From positions 301,157 through 365,156 of the forward strand of contig CAVWBT010000016.1 of assembly GCA_963753285.1 (NCBI GenBank): 64,000 bases of DNA, given 5' to 3'. Origin of the DNA: JAHEDH01 sp963753285. Its GTDB lineage: Bacteria > Actinomycetota > Acidimicrobiia > Spongiisociales > ZC4RG35. The stretch's first letter is position 1; every line of letters begins with the position of its first letter. The position numbers and the translations under genes were made by a program. The notes under the pieces are model-generated. The model did not search any database and had not been told where the DNA came from. It worked only from the letters and a program-made list of their open reading frames with translations. Below, piece by piece: positions 48,099-56,137 of the stretch.

Positions 48099-48104
48099 TG
48101 AACC

Positions 48105-48680
48105 ATGACCTTCTCGCCCGACTCCGCATTGATCGTTGTCGACCTGCAGAACGACTTCGCCCACCCCGATGGCTCCCTCTACGTGGAGGGAGCCGACTCC
48201 GTGATCGCAGCGGTGAACGCTCAGATCGTCAGAGCTCTCGCCGCCGGCTCCAGCGTCTTCTACACCCGGGACTGGCACCCCGATTCGACACCCCACTTCG
48301 AGAAGGACGGCGGCATCTGGCCTGTCCACTGTGTCGCCGGGACCTGGGGCTCGGCGTTCCACGACCGGGTGCTCATCGCCGGACCGGAGACAAAGAAGGG
48401 CAGCAACGGCGAGGACGGCTACTCGGGGTTCACCATGCGAGATCCCGTGACGGGACACGAGACGTCGACCGGGCTGATCGAACTCCTCGCGGAAGTGCGC
48501 TCCGTCGTGGTCACCGGGCTTGCACTCGACTACTGCGTGAAGGAGACGGCGCTGGACGCCCGCCGACACGGTCTCGACGTGCTCCTGCCACTCGGGGCGA
48601 CGGCAGCCGTGAATCTCTCCCGAGATGACGGCGAAACAGCTGTCCGGGAGTTGGAGGAGGCCGGCGTCACGATCGCCTGA
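48105..48680 (+). CDS. pncA: Nicotinamidase
   Basis: The 191-residue isochorismatase-fold enzyme hydrolyses nicotinamide to nicotinic acid. The catalytic triad is visible: Asp in VVDLQNDF, Lys in the KKGSNGEDGYSGF region and Cys in GLALDYCVKETALDA. Metal ligands are in RDWHPDSTPHF and the WPVHCVAGTWG loop. Its product is the PncB substrate, so the divergent pair recycles nicotinamide. It is one of three plus-strand genes. Confidence 0.97.
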   Translation: MTFSPDSALIVVDLQNDFAHPDGSLYVEGADSVIAAVNAQIVRALAAGSSVFYTRDWHPDSTPHFEKDGGIWPVHCVAGTWGSAFHDRVLIAGPETKKGSNGEDGYSGFTMRDPVTGHETSTGLIELLAEVRSVVVTGLALDYCVKETALDARRHGLDVLLPLGATAAVNLSRDDGETAVRELEEAGVTIA

Positions 48681-48685
48681 GCCGC

Positions 48686-49333
48686 TCAGGCCAGCGACGC
48701 CTCGGCGATCACCAGATCCACGACCTCGGGCAGCGTGAGATGGGTCGTGTCGATGACGATCGCGCCTTCGGGCACCGTCAGCGGCGAGACGGCCCGGTTC
48801 GAGTCGTAGGCGTCGCGCCGTTCGATCGCAGCCCGTGTCGTCCCGTGATCGGTGCCCGCCTCCCCAGAACGGCGGCGGGCTCGCTCATCGGGATCGGCGG
48901 TGAGATAGACCTTGAGCGCGGCATCCGGGAACACGACCGAGCCGATGTCCCGTCCCTCGACCACCGCACGCCCACCGCGTTCGTCGACCCAGCGTCGCTG
49001 CATCTCGACGAGGATGAGCCGCACACCTTCGATGGCAGAGACTTCCGAGACCGCGCCGGTGACCGCCTCCGAGCGGATGACCTGGGACACATCCGTCTCG
49101 TTCAGCGTTGTGAGCCCGTCGTTCTGGTCGATCCGGGCTTGGTCCACCACCTCGATCACGGCTTCGATGTCGTCGCGATCAACACCCGACTCGAGCACCG
49201 CCAGCGTGGCCGCCCGGTACAACGCACCGGTATCGAGGTGGTCGAAGCCGAAATGGCCGGCGACACGACGGCTGACGGTGGACTTCCCGACGCCGCTCGG
49301 GCCGTCGACCGCGATCACGTACGGCTCAGCCAC
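48686..49333 (-). CDS. cmk: Cytidylate kinase
   Basis: Cmk phosphorylates CMP and dCMP. The 215-residue protein has the P-loop AVDGPSGVGKSTVSRRVA (18), LDTGALYRAATLA, the VEGRDIGSVVFPDA motif and RRDAYDSNRAVSPL. The GTG start 49331-49333 has GGAG seven bases before it and overlaps the aroA end by eight bases. It is convergent with pncA. Confidence 0.96.
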   Translation of the reverse strand: MAEPYVIAVDGPSGVGKSTVSRRVAGHFGFDHLDTGALYRAATLAVLESGVDRDDIEAVIEVVDQARIDQNDGLTTLNETDVSQVIRSEAVTGAVSEVSAIEGVRLILVEMQRRWVDERGGRAVVEGRDIGSVVFPDAALKVYLTADPDERARRRSGEAGTDHGTTRAAIERRDAYDSNRAVSPLTVPEGAIVIDTTHLTLPEVVDLVIAEASLA

Positions 49334-50606
49334 GAATGATCTCCAGCATGTCGAAGTACGAGGGCCAGGTCTTCGAGACGCAGCCCGGGTCGAGGATCTC
49401 GATCCCTTCCGACCGGAGCCCCGCCAGAGCGAACGACATCGCCATCCGGTGATCGTCGTAGGTCTCGATACGCGCCGCAACGACTGCACCGGGGACGATC
49501 ACGAGATCGTCCCCGTCGATCGTCGCCTCCGAGCCGATCCTCGTGATCTCGGTACGCAACGCTTCGAGCCGATCGGTCTCTTTGTGCCGGAGTGTGGACA
49601 GCCCCCGGATCCTGCTCGGCCCGTCAGCGAAGATGCAGGCAACCGCAAGCGCCAACGAGGCATCGGGGGCGTCGGTCATGTCCACGTCGATCCCTCGCAG
49701 CCCGTTCTCCGGGCCGGAGAGCTCGATCGTCGAGCCGGCGTGGGAGACCGAGCAGCCCATGCGCTCGAGCACCTCCAGGAGGAACAGGTCCGGCTGCGTC
49801 GACGTGTCAGGAATGCCCTGGATCGTCACCGACCCGCCGGTGATGGCGGCTGCGACCAACGGATAGGCGGCAGCCGAAGCGTCCGACTCGATCTCGATGT
49901 GGGTCTTGCGATAGCCCGTTGGCGCGACCTGGTAGCCATCGGTGGTGGAATCCACCTCTGCCCCGAACGCACGCATCATGGCGATCGTCGTGTCGACGTA
50001 GCGGTGTGAGACGAGCCCTCCCTCGACGGTGATCGTCACGGCAGCGTCGAGCATGGGGGCGATCATGAGCAGCGCGGAAACGAACTGGGACGACCGACTC
50101 CCGTCGATGCGCACGTGACCTCCCCGTAGGTGCCCTCCATTCACGCGAACGGGCGGAGTGCCGCCTTCGGCTTCCACCTGGGCACCCAGTTGTGTGAGGG
50201 CATCGGTGAGGTCACCGATCGGTCGCTCCCGCATGCGGGCGGTGCCATCGATTCGGATCGGCCCTTCGGTCAGAGCGGCGACGGCGGTGATGAATCGGGC
50301 GGTCGTCCCGGACGCACCGACGTCGAGCACATCCTCGGGGGTGTGGAGGTCGCCGGCCGACCCGAGTACGAGCCACGGATCGTCGACGTCGTCGATCATG
50401 ACGCCGAGGGCGCGCAGGCATCGTCGCATGACGACCGTGTCGTCGGCTTCGAGCGCACCCCAGAGCCGGGAGACGCCACCGCCCGCCAGCGCCGCCAGCA
50501 CCAAGGCACGGTTGGTGGCGCTCTTGGAGCCGGGGGGCCGCACGATCGCCTGGATGGGGCCCGTCACCGGCTCGCCGGAGTAGAAGTCGGGAGGTCGGAG
50601 ATTCAC
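49326..50606 (-). CDS. aroA: 3-phosphoshikimate 1-carboxyvinyltransferase (EPSP synthase)
   Basis: The 426-residue enzyme makes EPSP in the shikimate pathway. PPGSKSATNRALVLAAL, the VGASGTTARF loop, ARMRERPIGDL, DASAAAYPLVAA and RHKETDRLEAL are seen. In the loop the glycine equal to E. coli Gly96 is kept while Pro101 is replaced by Phe; substitutions at Pro101 can alter glyphosate response, so sensitivity is hard to predict. It starts with GTG seven bases after TACCGT. It is 31 bases past rluB. Confidence 0.95.
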   Translation of the reverse strand: MNLRPPDFYSGEPVTGPIQAIVRPPGSKSATNRALVLAALAGGGVSRLWGALEADDTVVMRRCLRALGVMIDDVDDPWLVLGSAGDLHTPEDVLDVGASGTTARFITAVAALTEGPIRIDGTARMRERPIGDLTDALTQLGAQVEAEGGTPPVRVNGGHLRGGHVRIDGSRSSQFVSALLMIAPMLDAAVTITVEGGLVSHRYVDTTIAMMRAFGAEVDSTTDGYQVAPTGYRKTHIEIESDASAAAYPLVAAAITGGSVTIQGIPDTSTQPDLFLLEVLERMGCSVSHAGSTIELSGPENGLRGIDVDMTDAPDASLALAVACIFADGPSRIRGLSTLRHKETDRLEALRTEITRIGSEATIDGDDLVIVPGAVVAARIETYDDHRMAMSFALAGLRSEGIEILDPGCVSKTWPSYFDMLEIIRG

Positions 50607-50613
50607 GGCTGGG

Positions 50614-50619
50614 ACGGTA
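50614..50619 (-). promoter_or_regulatory. Candidate -10 box of aroA-cmk
   Basis: TACCGT on the minus strand ends seven bases before the aroA GTG. It lies in the small gap after rluB. Confidence 0.35.
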
Positions 50620-50637
50620 GCGGGGCCCTCACGGTCC

Positions 50638-51387
50638 TCATCCCGGGTCCCGGTGTGACGGTGGCTGTGCCGGCTCGGTCGCGGCCCGGTACAGCTCCGA
50701 CACCTCGTTCGGCGTGAGCTCGCGCACGGATCCGGGCCGTAGGGTGCGATCGGTGAGTGGGCCGATCGCCGTGCGCACCAGCCGTATGACGGGATGGCCG
50801 ATTGCGTCGCACATCCGCCTGATCTCCCGGTTCCTTCCCTCGTTCATCACCAGTTCGATCATCGTGGTGTCGTTGGATCGATCGATGATGCGGGCGCTCG
50901 TCGCCGCAGCAGGGCCGTCCTCGAGCTCGACGCCATCGCTCAGTCGGCGGATCGCCGCCTTCGAGGGCAGCCCCTCGACGACGACCGTGTACGTCTTGGT
51001 GACGCCGTAGCGGGGATGGGTGATGCGATTCGTCAGCTCGCCGTCGTTGCTGACGAGGATGAGACCCTCCGAGTCGGCATCCAGGCGCCCGACCGGCCAG
51101 ACCCTGATGTCGCCGGCGACCAGGTCGACGACCGTCTGCCGGCCCTGGGGATCGTCGGCGGTCGAGATGATCCCGATCGGCTTGTTGACGAGGTATGTCC
51201 GCAGATCGGGGGCGATCGGGATCGGAACGCCATCGACGAGCACTCGTTGGGTGGACGGATCGACCCGGTCGCCAAGCACGGCGACCCGATCGTCTATCGA
51301 GATTCGGCCCTCGGAGATCAACTCCTCGGCGGCGCGGCGGGACATCAGTCCGGCCCTGCTGATGACCTTCTGGAGGCGCTCGGTCAT
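50638..51387 (-). CDS. rluB: 23S/16S rRNA pseudouridine synthase, RluB/RsuA family
   Basis: The 249-residue protein has an N-terminal S4 domain (ERLQKVISRAGLMSRRAAEEL without its first residues) and a catalytic domain. The active aspartate is in VGRLDADSEGLIL. LNEGRNREIRRMC-like sequence (here MNEGRNREIRRM) is also typical. It overlaps scpB by four bases, the standard scpA-scpB-rluB order. Confidence 0.95.
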   Translation of the reverse strand: MTERLQKVISRAGLMSRRAAEELISEGRISIDDRVAVLGDRVDPSTQRVLVDGVPIPIAPDLRTYLVNKPIGIISTADDPQGRQTVVDLVAGDIRVWPVGRLDADSEGLILVSNDGELTNRITHPRYGVTKTYTVVVEGLPSKAAIRRLSDGVELEDGPAAATSARIIDRSNDTTMIELVMNEGRNREIRRMCDAIGHPVIRLVRTAIGPLTDRTLRPGSVRELTPNEVSELYRAATEPAQPPSHRDPG

Positions 51388-51971
51388 TCGTCCTTGAACG
51401 TCTCTTCCAAGGTCTCCACGATCTCGGAAGGGGGCACGTGGTCGGCGAGCGGCGGGAGCTCGTCCAGGCTGTTGATACCCATCTTCTCCAAGAACAGATC
51501 CGACGTCCCGTAGATGGCGGGGTTTCCCGGCACGGGCAGTCGCCCGACCTCGGTGATCAAACCCATGCGCTCGAGCGAGCGAACCGATGAGTCCGAGTCG
51601 ACACCTCGGATCTCTGCGATCTGTGATCTGGCGACGGGCTGCCGGTATGCGATCACGGACAACACCTCGAGCGCGGCGGCCGATACGCGACGCGCCGTCG
51701 CCGAGGTGGAGAAGCGTTCCAGATACGGATAGGTGTCGGCGCGTGAGTAGAGGCGGTAGCCGCCGCCCGTCCCGCGAACCGTGAGACCGCTGCCACGGTC
51801 GACGAGGCGTTTGGCGAGATCGTCGACCAGGGTCTCGACGTGGTCGGCGGGGACTTCGAGCACCTCGGCGAGTTCCGACGGCGGTACCGGGGCTTCGGTC
51901 ACGAACAGAATGGCCTCGAGCGCTGCTACGGGATCGATCGACTCTTGGTTCACGGTAGATCCATCGTTCAT
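51384..51971 (-). CDS. scpB: Segregation and condensation protein B
   Basis: The 195-residue protein has two winged-helix domains and joins Smc and ScpA in chromosome condensation. AALEAILFVTEAPVPPSELA opens it, and LEVLSVIAYRQPVARSQIAEIRG marks the second domain (first 20 residues: LEVLSVIAYRQPVARSQIAE). ATG 51969-51971 overlaps the scpA stop (ATGA). The reading frame is continuous with the first part of scpA upstream, with no stop in between. Confidence 0.94.
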   Translation of the reverse strand: MNDGSTVNQESIDPVAALEAILFVTEAPVPPSELAEVLEVPADHVETLVDDLAKRLVDRGSGLTVRGTGGGYRLYSRADTYPYLERFSTSATARRVSAAALEVLSVIAYRQPVARSQIAEIRGVDSDSSVRSLERMGLITEVGRLPVPGNPAIYGTSDLFLEKMGINSLDELPPLADHVPPSEIVETLEETFKDE

Positions 51972-52727
51972 GTCGCCCACTCCGAGGTCATGGCCTCGCC
52001 GCCATCGAGTTGCCTGACTCTGATCTCGTCGAGCCAGTGATCCTGGGCGACCTCGATCATCCCCCACCGGGCGAGCTCGAGCACGGCCAGGAAGTAGGCG
52101 GCGATCTCGACCCGGCGAGTGCAGTGGCTGACGAGGTCGTCGAAGCTGGTGTCGACGGTCTCGGCGACGCGTGCCGCGGAGCTCGTCGATGGCGGACTGC
52201 ACGGATGGCAGGTCGAGGTCGAGATGGTCGAGATCCGGCTCGGCATGCTCGGCGGTGAACACCCGCTCGGCGATGGACGCGAGGCCGGCGACATCGATCG
52301 GGATGCTGACGTCCGGTGCCGGCAACGCGATCCGTTGGTCGATCCCCGACACGCGAGGCACATAGCGGTTCGTCGCCTGCATACGGGCGGAGAGCACCGC
52401 GGCGACATCCTTGAATGTCACACACATCAAGAGCCGAGAGAGCAGCCGATCGCGTTCGGACAGCAGGGCGAGTTCCTCGTCGATATCGACCTCGCGGTCG
52501 TCGGGCAGCAGCTTGCGGATCTTCAGTTGGATGAGCGTGGCCGCGATCAGCAGGAACTCGCTCGTGACCTCGAGGTCGAGTTCCCGCATCTCATCGAGGA
52601 ACGAGAGGTACTCGGAGACGAGGTCGGAGAGGCTCAGCGCGGTCACATCCACCTGGTGCCGCGTGATGAGCTGCAACAGGAGGTCCAGCGGACCCTCGAA
52701 CACCGCTGTCTTGACGTGGTACGACAT
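51968..52727 (-). pseudogene. scpA: Segregation and condensation protein A with frame break
   Basis: ScpA is the kleisin that bridges Smc heads. The N-terminal part from ATG 52725-52727 is standard (KTAVFEGPLDLLLQLITRHQ, then LLIAATLIQLKIRKLLP) and runs to about 52176. The C-terminal winged helix (RRVEIAAYFLAVLELARWG, ending at the TGA 51968-51970) is in another frame. The span is 760 bases, one more than a multiple of three, so one extra base near 52165-52180 explains it. Corrected, the protein has about 252 residues, normal for ScpA, and its stop overlaps scpB perfectly. A sequencing error, a true mutation or a programmed +1 shift are all possible. Confidence 0.85.
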
Positions 52728-52740
52728 GTGTCTCGAAACC

Positions 52741-53250
52741 CTACCGGTCGACTCTGACAGTTTGCGACCTCTCGGATGCCGCGTCGGCGGCGTCCAGGAG
52801 CGCCCAGATGTCGACATCGACGCCGGGTGGTGGGGCCTCATGGTGGAAGCGCGCGTAGGTCACGGCGATCTGCGGTGCGCCGACGGCGGCGAGCTCGGCT
52901 GCCCCGATCGGACCGTGATCGCGATACGTCTCGAACCGGCCGCGAACCGGAAGGCCGAGCTTGATGCACACCGAGGCGGCCACCCGGCCGAACACACCGA
53001 GCCGGGCGTGTCGTTTCGCCACGTCGTGCAGCGCTGCCGCGCGAACGACCTCGTCGGCAGCGCCGGCGTCCGACGCGAACCGAGCGGCCTGATAGCCATG
53101 GCGTCGATCGAGCGGGGATTGGCCCATGAACAGTTCGAGCTCGGGCCCCGACAACAGCTCGATGAGCATCGCGAGCTCGGCGTCGTCGAGGTCGCGAGCG
53201 CCGAGCGACCCGAAGAACCGGCTGCTCAGGTGGAGCCACGAGCCGGGCAT
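52741..53250 (-). CDS. HD-domain protein
   Basis: The 169-residue protein has an HD-type metal site: RRHGYQAAR gives the first histidine, AALHDVAKRHARLG the HD pair, and DHGPIGAAEL and RFHHEAPPPG possible later ligands. Such proteins are phosphohydrolases acting on nucleotides or related compounds. The substrate is unknown. It lies between the dksA-like gene and scpA, 13 bases before the latter, and probably belongs to the same transcript. It has no membrane segment. Confidence 0.75.
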   Translation of the reverse strand: MPGSWLHLSSRFFGSLGARDLDDAELAMLIELLSGPELELFMGQSPLDRRHGYQAARFASDAGAADEVVRAAALHDVAKRHARLGVFGRVAASVCIKLGLPVRGRFETYRDHGPIGAAELAAVGAPQIAVTYARFHHEAPPPGVDVDIWALLDAADAASERSQTVRVDR

Positions 53251-53254
53251 GGGT

Positions 53255-53599
53255 TCAGTGCTTCGACTTACAGCTCACACAGAGGATCGACGACGGACGA
53301 AACTCCAGCCGATCGGCTCCGATCTCGTTGCCGCACGAGGCGCACGTGCCATATGTGCCCTCTGCGATGCGGGCGAGTGCGGCGTCGATGCCCTCGACCT
53401 GGCTGCGGAGCGCGTCGACGACACCCATCACCTCGGTTCGCTCTGCGGTGGCTGCTCCGGCGTCGGAGAACCCGTCGCCGTAGTTGACCTCACCGGTCAG
53501 GTCACCGGTCTCGGTTGCGCCGAGTTCTTCCATCTGGTGCACGAGTGACTCGCGCTCCGCCCGGAGGGCTTTCTCGGCTGCAGCAATGTCCAGTTCCAT
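53255..53599 (-). CDS. DksA/TraR-family zinc-finger protein
   Basis: The 114-residue protein has a coiled-coil N-half (about residues 1-80) and a C-terminal four-cysteine zinc finger (CASC ... CVSC). Members bind in the RNA polymerase secondary channel and modulate transcription. The DxxDxA tip of E. coli DksA is not clearly conserved, so a general regulator role is uncertain. It follows xerD by 24 bases. Actinobacterial versions often accompany signal peptidase II or housekeeping genes. Confidence 0.85.
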   Translation of the reverse strand: MELDIAAAEKALRAERESLVHQMEELGATETGDLTGEVNYGDGFSDAGAATAERTEVMGVVDALRSQVEGIDAALARIAEGTYGTCASCGNEIGADRLEFRPSSILCVSCKSKH

Positions 53600-53623
53600 G
53601 TGTGTATCACTCTCGTGGCGGCC

Positions 53624-54490
53624 TCACCTGCTCCGCGGATGGGCGAGCGTGTACACCTCGAGGAGGTGATGTGGTGAGACCTTGGTGTAGATCTGCGTGG
53701 TTGAAACGTTAGCGTGGCCGAGCATCTCTTGGACTGTTCTCAGGTCCGCCCCACCCTCGACCATGTGTGTTGCCGCGGAATGTCGCAGGACATGCGGCGA
53801 GATCCGATCGGGCGCGATGCCCGCCCGCAGGGCCCGTTTTCGCACGATGTCGAACACGCCCTGTCGACTCAGCCTCGTCCCGCGGAGGTTCAGGAAAACG
53901 GCATCGGTGTGGCGAGCGAGTTCGAGCCGAACGGGCAGCCATGCCTCGATCGCGGCGACCGCGGCGCCACCCACGGGAACGAGACGCTGCTTCCTTCCCT
54001 TTCCGGTCAGCATCACGACCCGGTCGACCAGGTCGAGGTCGTTCAGGTCGACACCGACCGCCTCCGTGACCCGACAGCCCGTCGCGTACATGAACTCGAG
54101 CAGCGCGGAGTCCCGCACTCCGGCGGCGTCTACGCCGGTGATCGAGTCGAGCAGACCGAGGATCTCCTCCACCGAGAGCGCCTTGGGCAGTGCCTGGGTC
54201 CGTTTCGGAGAATCGACGAACACGGTCGGATCGGATTCGGCGATACCTTCGACCAGTTCGAATCGATGGAACCCGCGGACCGCACTGACCTTCCTCGTGA
54301 CCGTCGAGCGGGCGTATCCCTGCTCGGACAGCCAGGCGAGGTACTCGTCGATCAGCTCGGGTGAGGGCTCTCTGCCATCGAGGAAGCCGAGGTACTGGCG
54401 CAGGTCGCGTCGATAGGCGGCGAGCGTGTTGGGAGCGAGACCGCGCTCGGCGGTGAGGACCGCCAGGTAGTCCTCGATCCGTGCCTGCAT
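53624..54490 (-). CDS. xerD: Tyrosine recombinase XerD
   Basis: The 288-residue recombinase resolves chromosome dimers at dif. The N-terminal SAM-like domain (IEDYLAVLTAERGLAPNTLAAY, split at 20) is followed by the catalytic domain. Catalytic residues are Arg in ATGCRVTEAVG, Lys near TGKGRKQR, HVLRHSAATHM, GHANVSTTQIYT and the tyrosine in the last. It follows ald by four bases in a pyrG-nudix-ald-xerD unit like that of M. tuberculosis except for ald. Confidence 0.93.
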   Translation of the reverse strand: MQARIEDYLAVLTAERGLAPNTLAAYRRDLRQYLGFLDGREPSPELIDEYLAWLSEQGYARSTVTRKVSAVRGFHRFELVEGIAESDPTVFVDSPKRTQALPKALSVEEILGLLDSITGVDAAGVRDSALLEFMYATGCRVTEAVGVDLNDLDLVDRVVMLTGKGRKQRLVPVGGAAVAAIEAWLPVRLELARHTDAVFLNLRGTRLSRQGVFDIVRKRALRAGIAPDRISPHVLRHSAATHMVEGGADLRTVQEMLGHANVSTTQIYTKVSPHHLLEVYTLAHPRSR

Positions 54491-54494
54491 CGCC

Positions 54495-55613
54495 TCAGGC
54501 GCCCAGTGCGTCCCTCGGGGCGACGAACTCCTTGCCGAGGCTGTCTGCGACCGCCCGGTTGGTCACGTGCGGTCCGACGATGTTGACCCCGCCGACGAGC
54601 TCCGGATGGCGGTCGGTGGCGCCGATGGCACCGTTGTCTGCCAGCGCGAGCACGTAGGGCAGCGTTGCGTTGGTGAGTGCGTATGTCGACGTGTGTGGGA
54701 CCGCACCCGGGATGTTCCCGACCGCGTAGTGGACGATGTCGTGTTTGGTGAAGACAGGGTCGGTGTGGGTCGTCTCGTGTGACGTCTCGAAACATCCGCC
54801 CTGGTCGATGGCGATGTCCACGAGGACCGACCCTCTGCGCATCCCCCGGACCATGTCCTCGGTCACCAGTTTCGGAGCGGACGCCCCGGGGATCAGCACG
54901 GATCCGATGACGAGGTCGGCGTCGAGCACGGCCTCTTCGAGGTTGAGGCGGTTGGACGCGAGCGTCTCGATGCGTCCGTGGTAGCGGGATTCGAGCTGCC
55001 GCAGCCGTGCGAGATCCCGATCGATGATGGTGACGTTGGCCTGCATGCCGACGGCGATCTCGGCGGCGTGCGATCCCGACACACCGCCTCCGATGATCAC
55101 GACCCGTCCCGGTCGGACCCCCGGCACTCCGCCAAGCAGGACGCCGCGTCCCCCGTTCGCCTTCTGGAGGAAGTACGCGCCGGCCTGTGTGCCGATCCGC
55201 CCTGCCACCTCCGACATCGGGGCGAGGAGTGGAAGGCTGCGATCAGGCATCTGCACGGTCTCGTAGGCGATCGCCGTGATGCCCGTCTCGAGCAGGCCCT
55301 CGGCGAGCTGTGGATAGGCGGCGAGATGCAGATAGGTGAAGAGCAGCTGCCCCTCGCGGAACTTGGGCACCTCTGACGCCTGCGGTTCCTTCACCTTCAG
55401 GATCAGGTCCGCCTCGGCGAACACGTCGTCGGCGAGTGCGAGCATCTCGGCGCCCTGCGCCTCGTATTCCTCGTCGTGGATCGTCGAGCCGTCTCCGGCT
55501 TCGCGCTCCACGAAGACGCGGTGACCGTGTGCAACCAGTTCCTTCACGCCGGTCGGAGTCAGCGCCACCCGATACTCGGACGGCTTGATCTCTCGCAGTA
55601 CACCGATCTTCAT
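54495..55613 (-). CDS. ald: Alanine dehydrogenase
   Basis: The 372-residue enzyme interconverts alanine and pyruvate plus ammonia with NAD. It starts MKIGVLREIKPSEYRVALTP and has KVKEPQASE, the nucleotide-binding VVIIGGGVSGSHAAEIAVGM (20) and HPELVGGVNIVG near the end. The ATG overlaps the Nudix stop by four bases. Its place between the Nudix gene and xerD is unusual compared with M. tuberculosis, where ald lies elsewhere. Confidence 0.96.
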   Translation of the reverse strand: MKIGVLREIKPSEYRVALTPTGVKELVAHGHRVFVEREAGDGSTIHDEEYEAQGAEMLALADDVFAEADLILKVKEPQASEVPKFREGQLLFTYLHLAAYPQLAEGLLETGITAIAYETVQMPDRSLPLLAPMSEVAGRIGTQAGAYFLQKANGGRGVLLGGVPGVRPGRVVIIGGGVSGSHAAEIAVGMQANVTIIDRDLARLRQLESRYHGRIETLASNRLNLEEAVLDADLVIGSVLIPGASAPKLVTEDMVRGMRRGSVLVDIAIDQGGCFETSHETTHTDPVFTKHDIVHYAVGNIPGAVPHTSTYALTNATLPYVLALADNGAIGATDRHPELVGGVNIVGPHVTNRAVADSLGKEFVAPRDALGA

Positions 55614-56137
55614 TCCCGGCTCCGTTCTAGTCGCAACAACGCGATCTGACTCTTTGCATCAGTGATCCGGCCGTCACCGACCATCTGTAGCGCTTCGGTG
55701 AGCGGGAGCCGGATGACCTCGGCTTCGAGTTCCTCGGCCCCGTGGGGCTCCCGATCGGACGCGACGATATCGACTGCGGCGAAGAGATGGATGATCTCGT
55801 CGGTGTAACCGGGAGACACGTGCAGTGCGCCGAGCGACACGAGTCGGCCGCGCATGCCCAACTCCTCGACGAGTTCGCGCTCGCCGGCCGTTTCGGGTGA
55901 CTCGGTGGGTTCCAGCCGACCGGCCGGGATCTCGAGGATCGGACGATCGAGCGCGACCCGGTACTGGCGAACTAGAACGACGTCGTCGCCGATGAGCGGC
56001 ACCACTCCGACCCCTCCCGGATGGCGGATGACGTCCCTGCTGTGGACGGAGCCGTCAGGTCCTTGGAGGGCGACGTCGAGGAAATCGATGATGGCTCCGG
56101 TGGCGCGAGTCTCGCTGCCCACGATGCGGAAGTTCAC
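55610..56137 (-). CDS. Nudix hydrolase, ADP-ribose pyrophosphatase-like
   Basis: The 175-residue protein has a perfect Nudix box, GRLEPTE then seven residues and RELVEELGM. The VVLVRQYRVALDRPILEIPAG strand pattern before it (VRQYR and EIPAGRLE) is typical of ADP-ribose or sugar-nucleotide pyrophosphatases. M. tuberculosis Rv1700 has the same position after pyrG. The GTG start overlaps pyrG (GTGA). Confidence 0.92.
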   Translation of the reverse strand: MNFRIVGSETRATGAIIDFLDVALQGPDGSVHSRDVIRHPGGVGVVPLIGDDVVLVRQYRVALDRPILEIPAGRLEPTESPETAGERELVEELGMRGRLVSLGALHVSPGYTDEIIHLFAAVDIVASDREPHGAEELEAEVIRLPLTEALQMVGDGRITDAKSQIALLRLERSRE

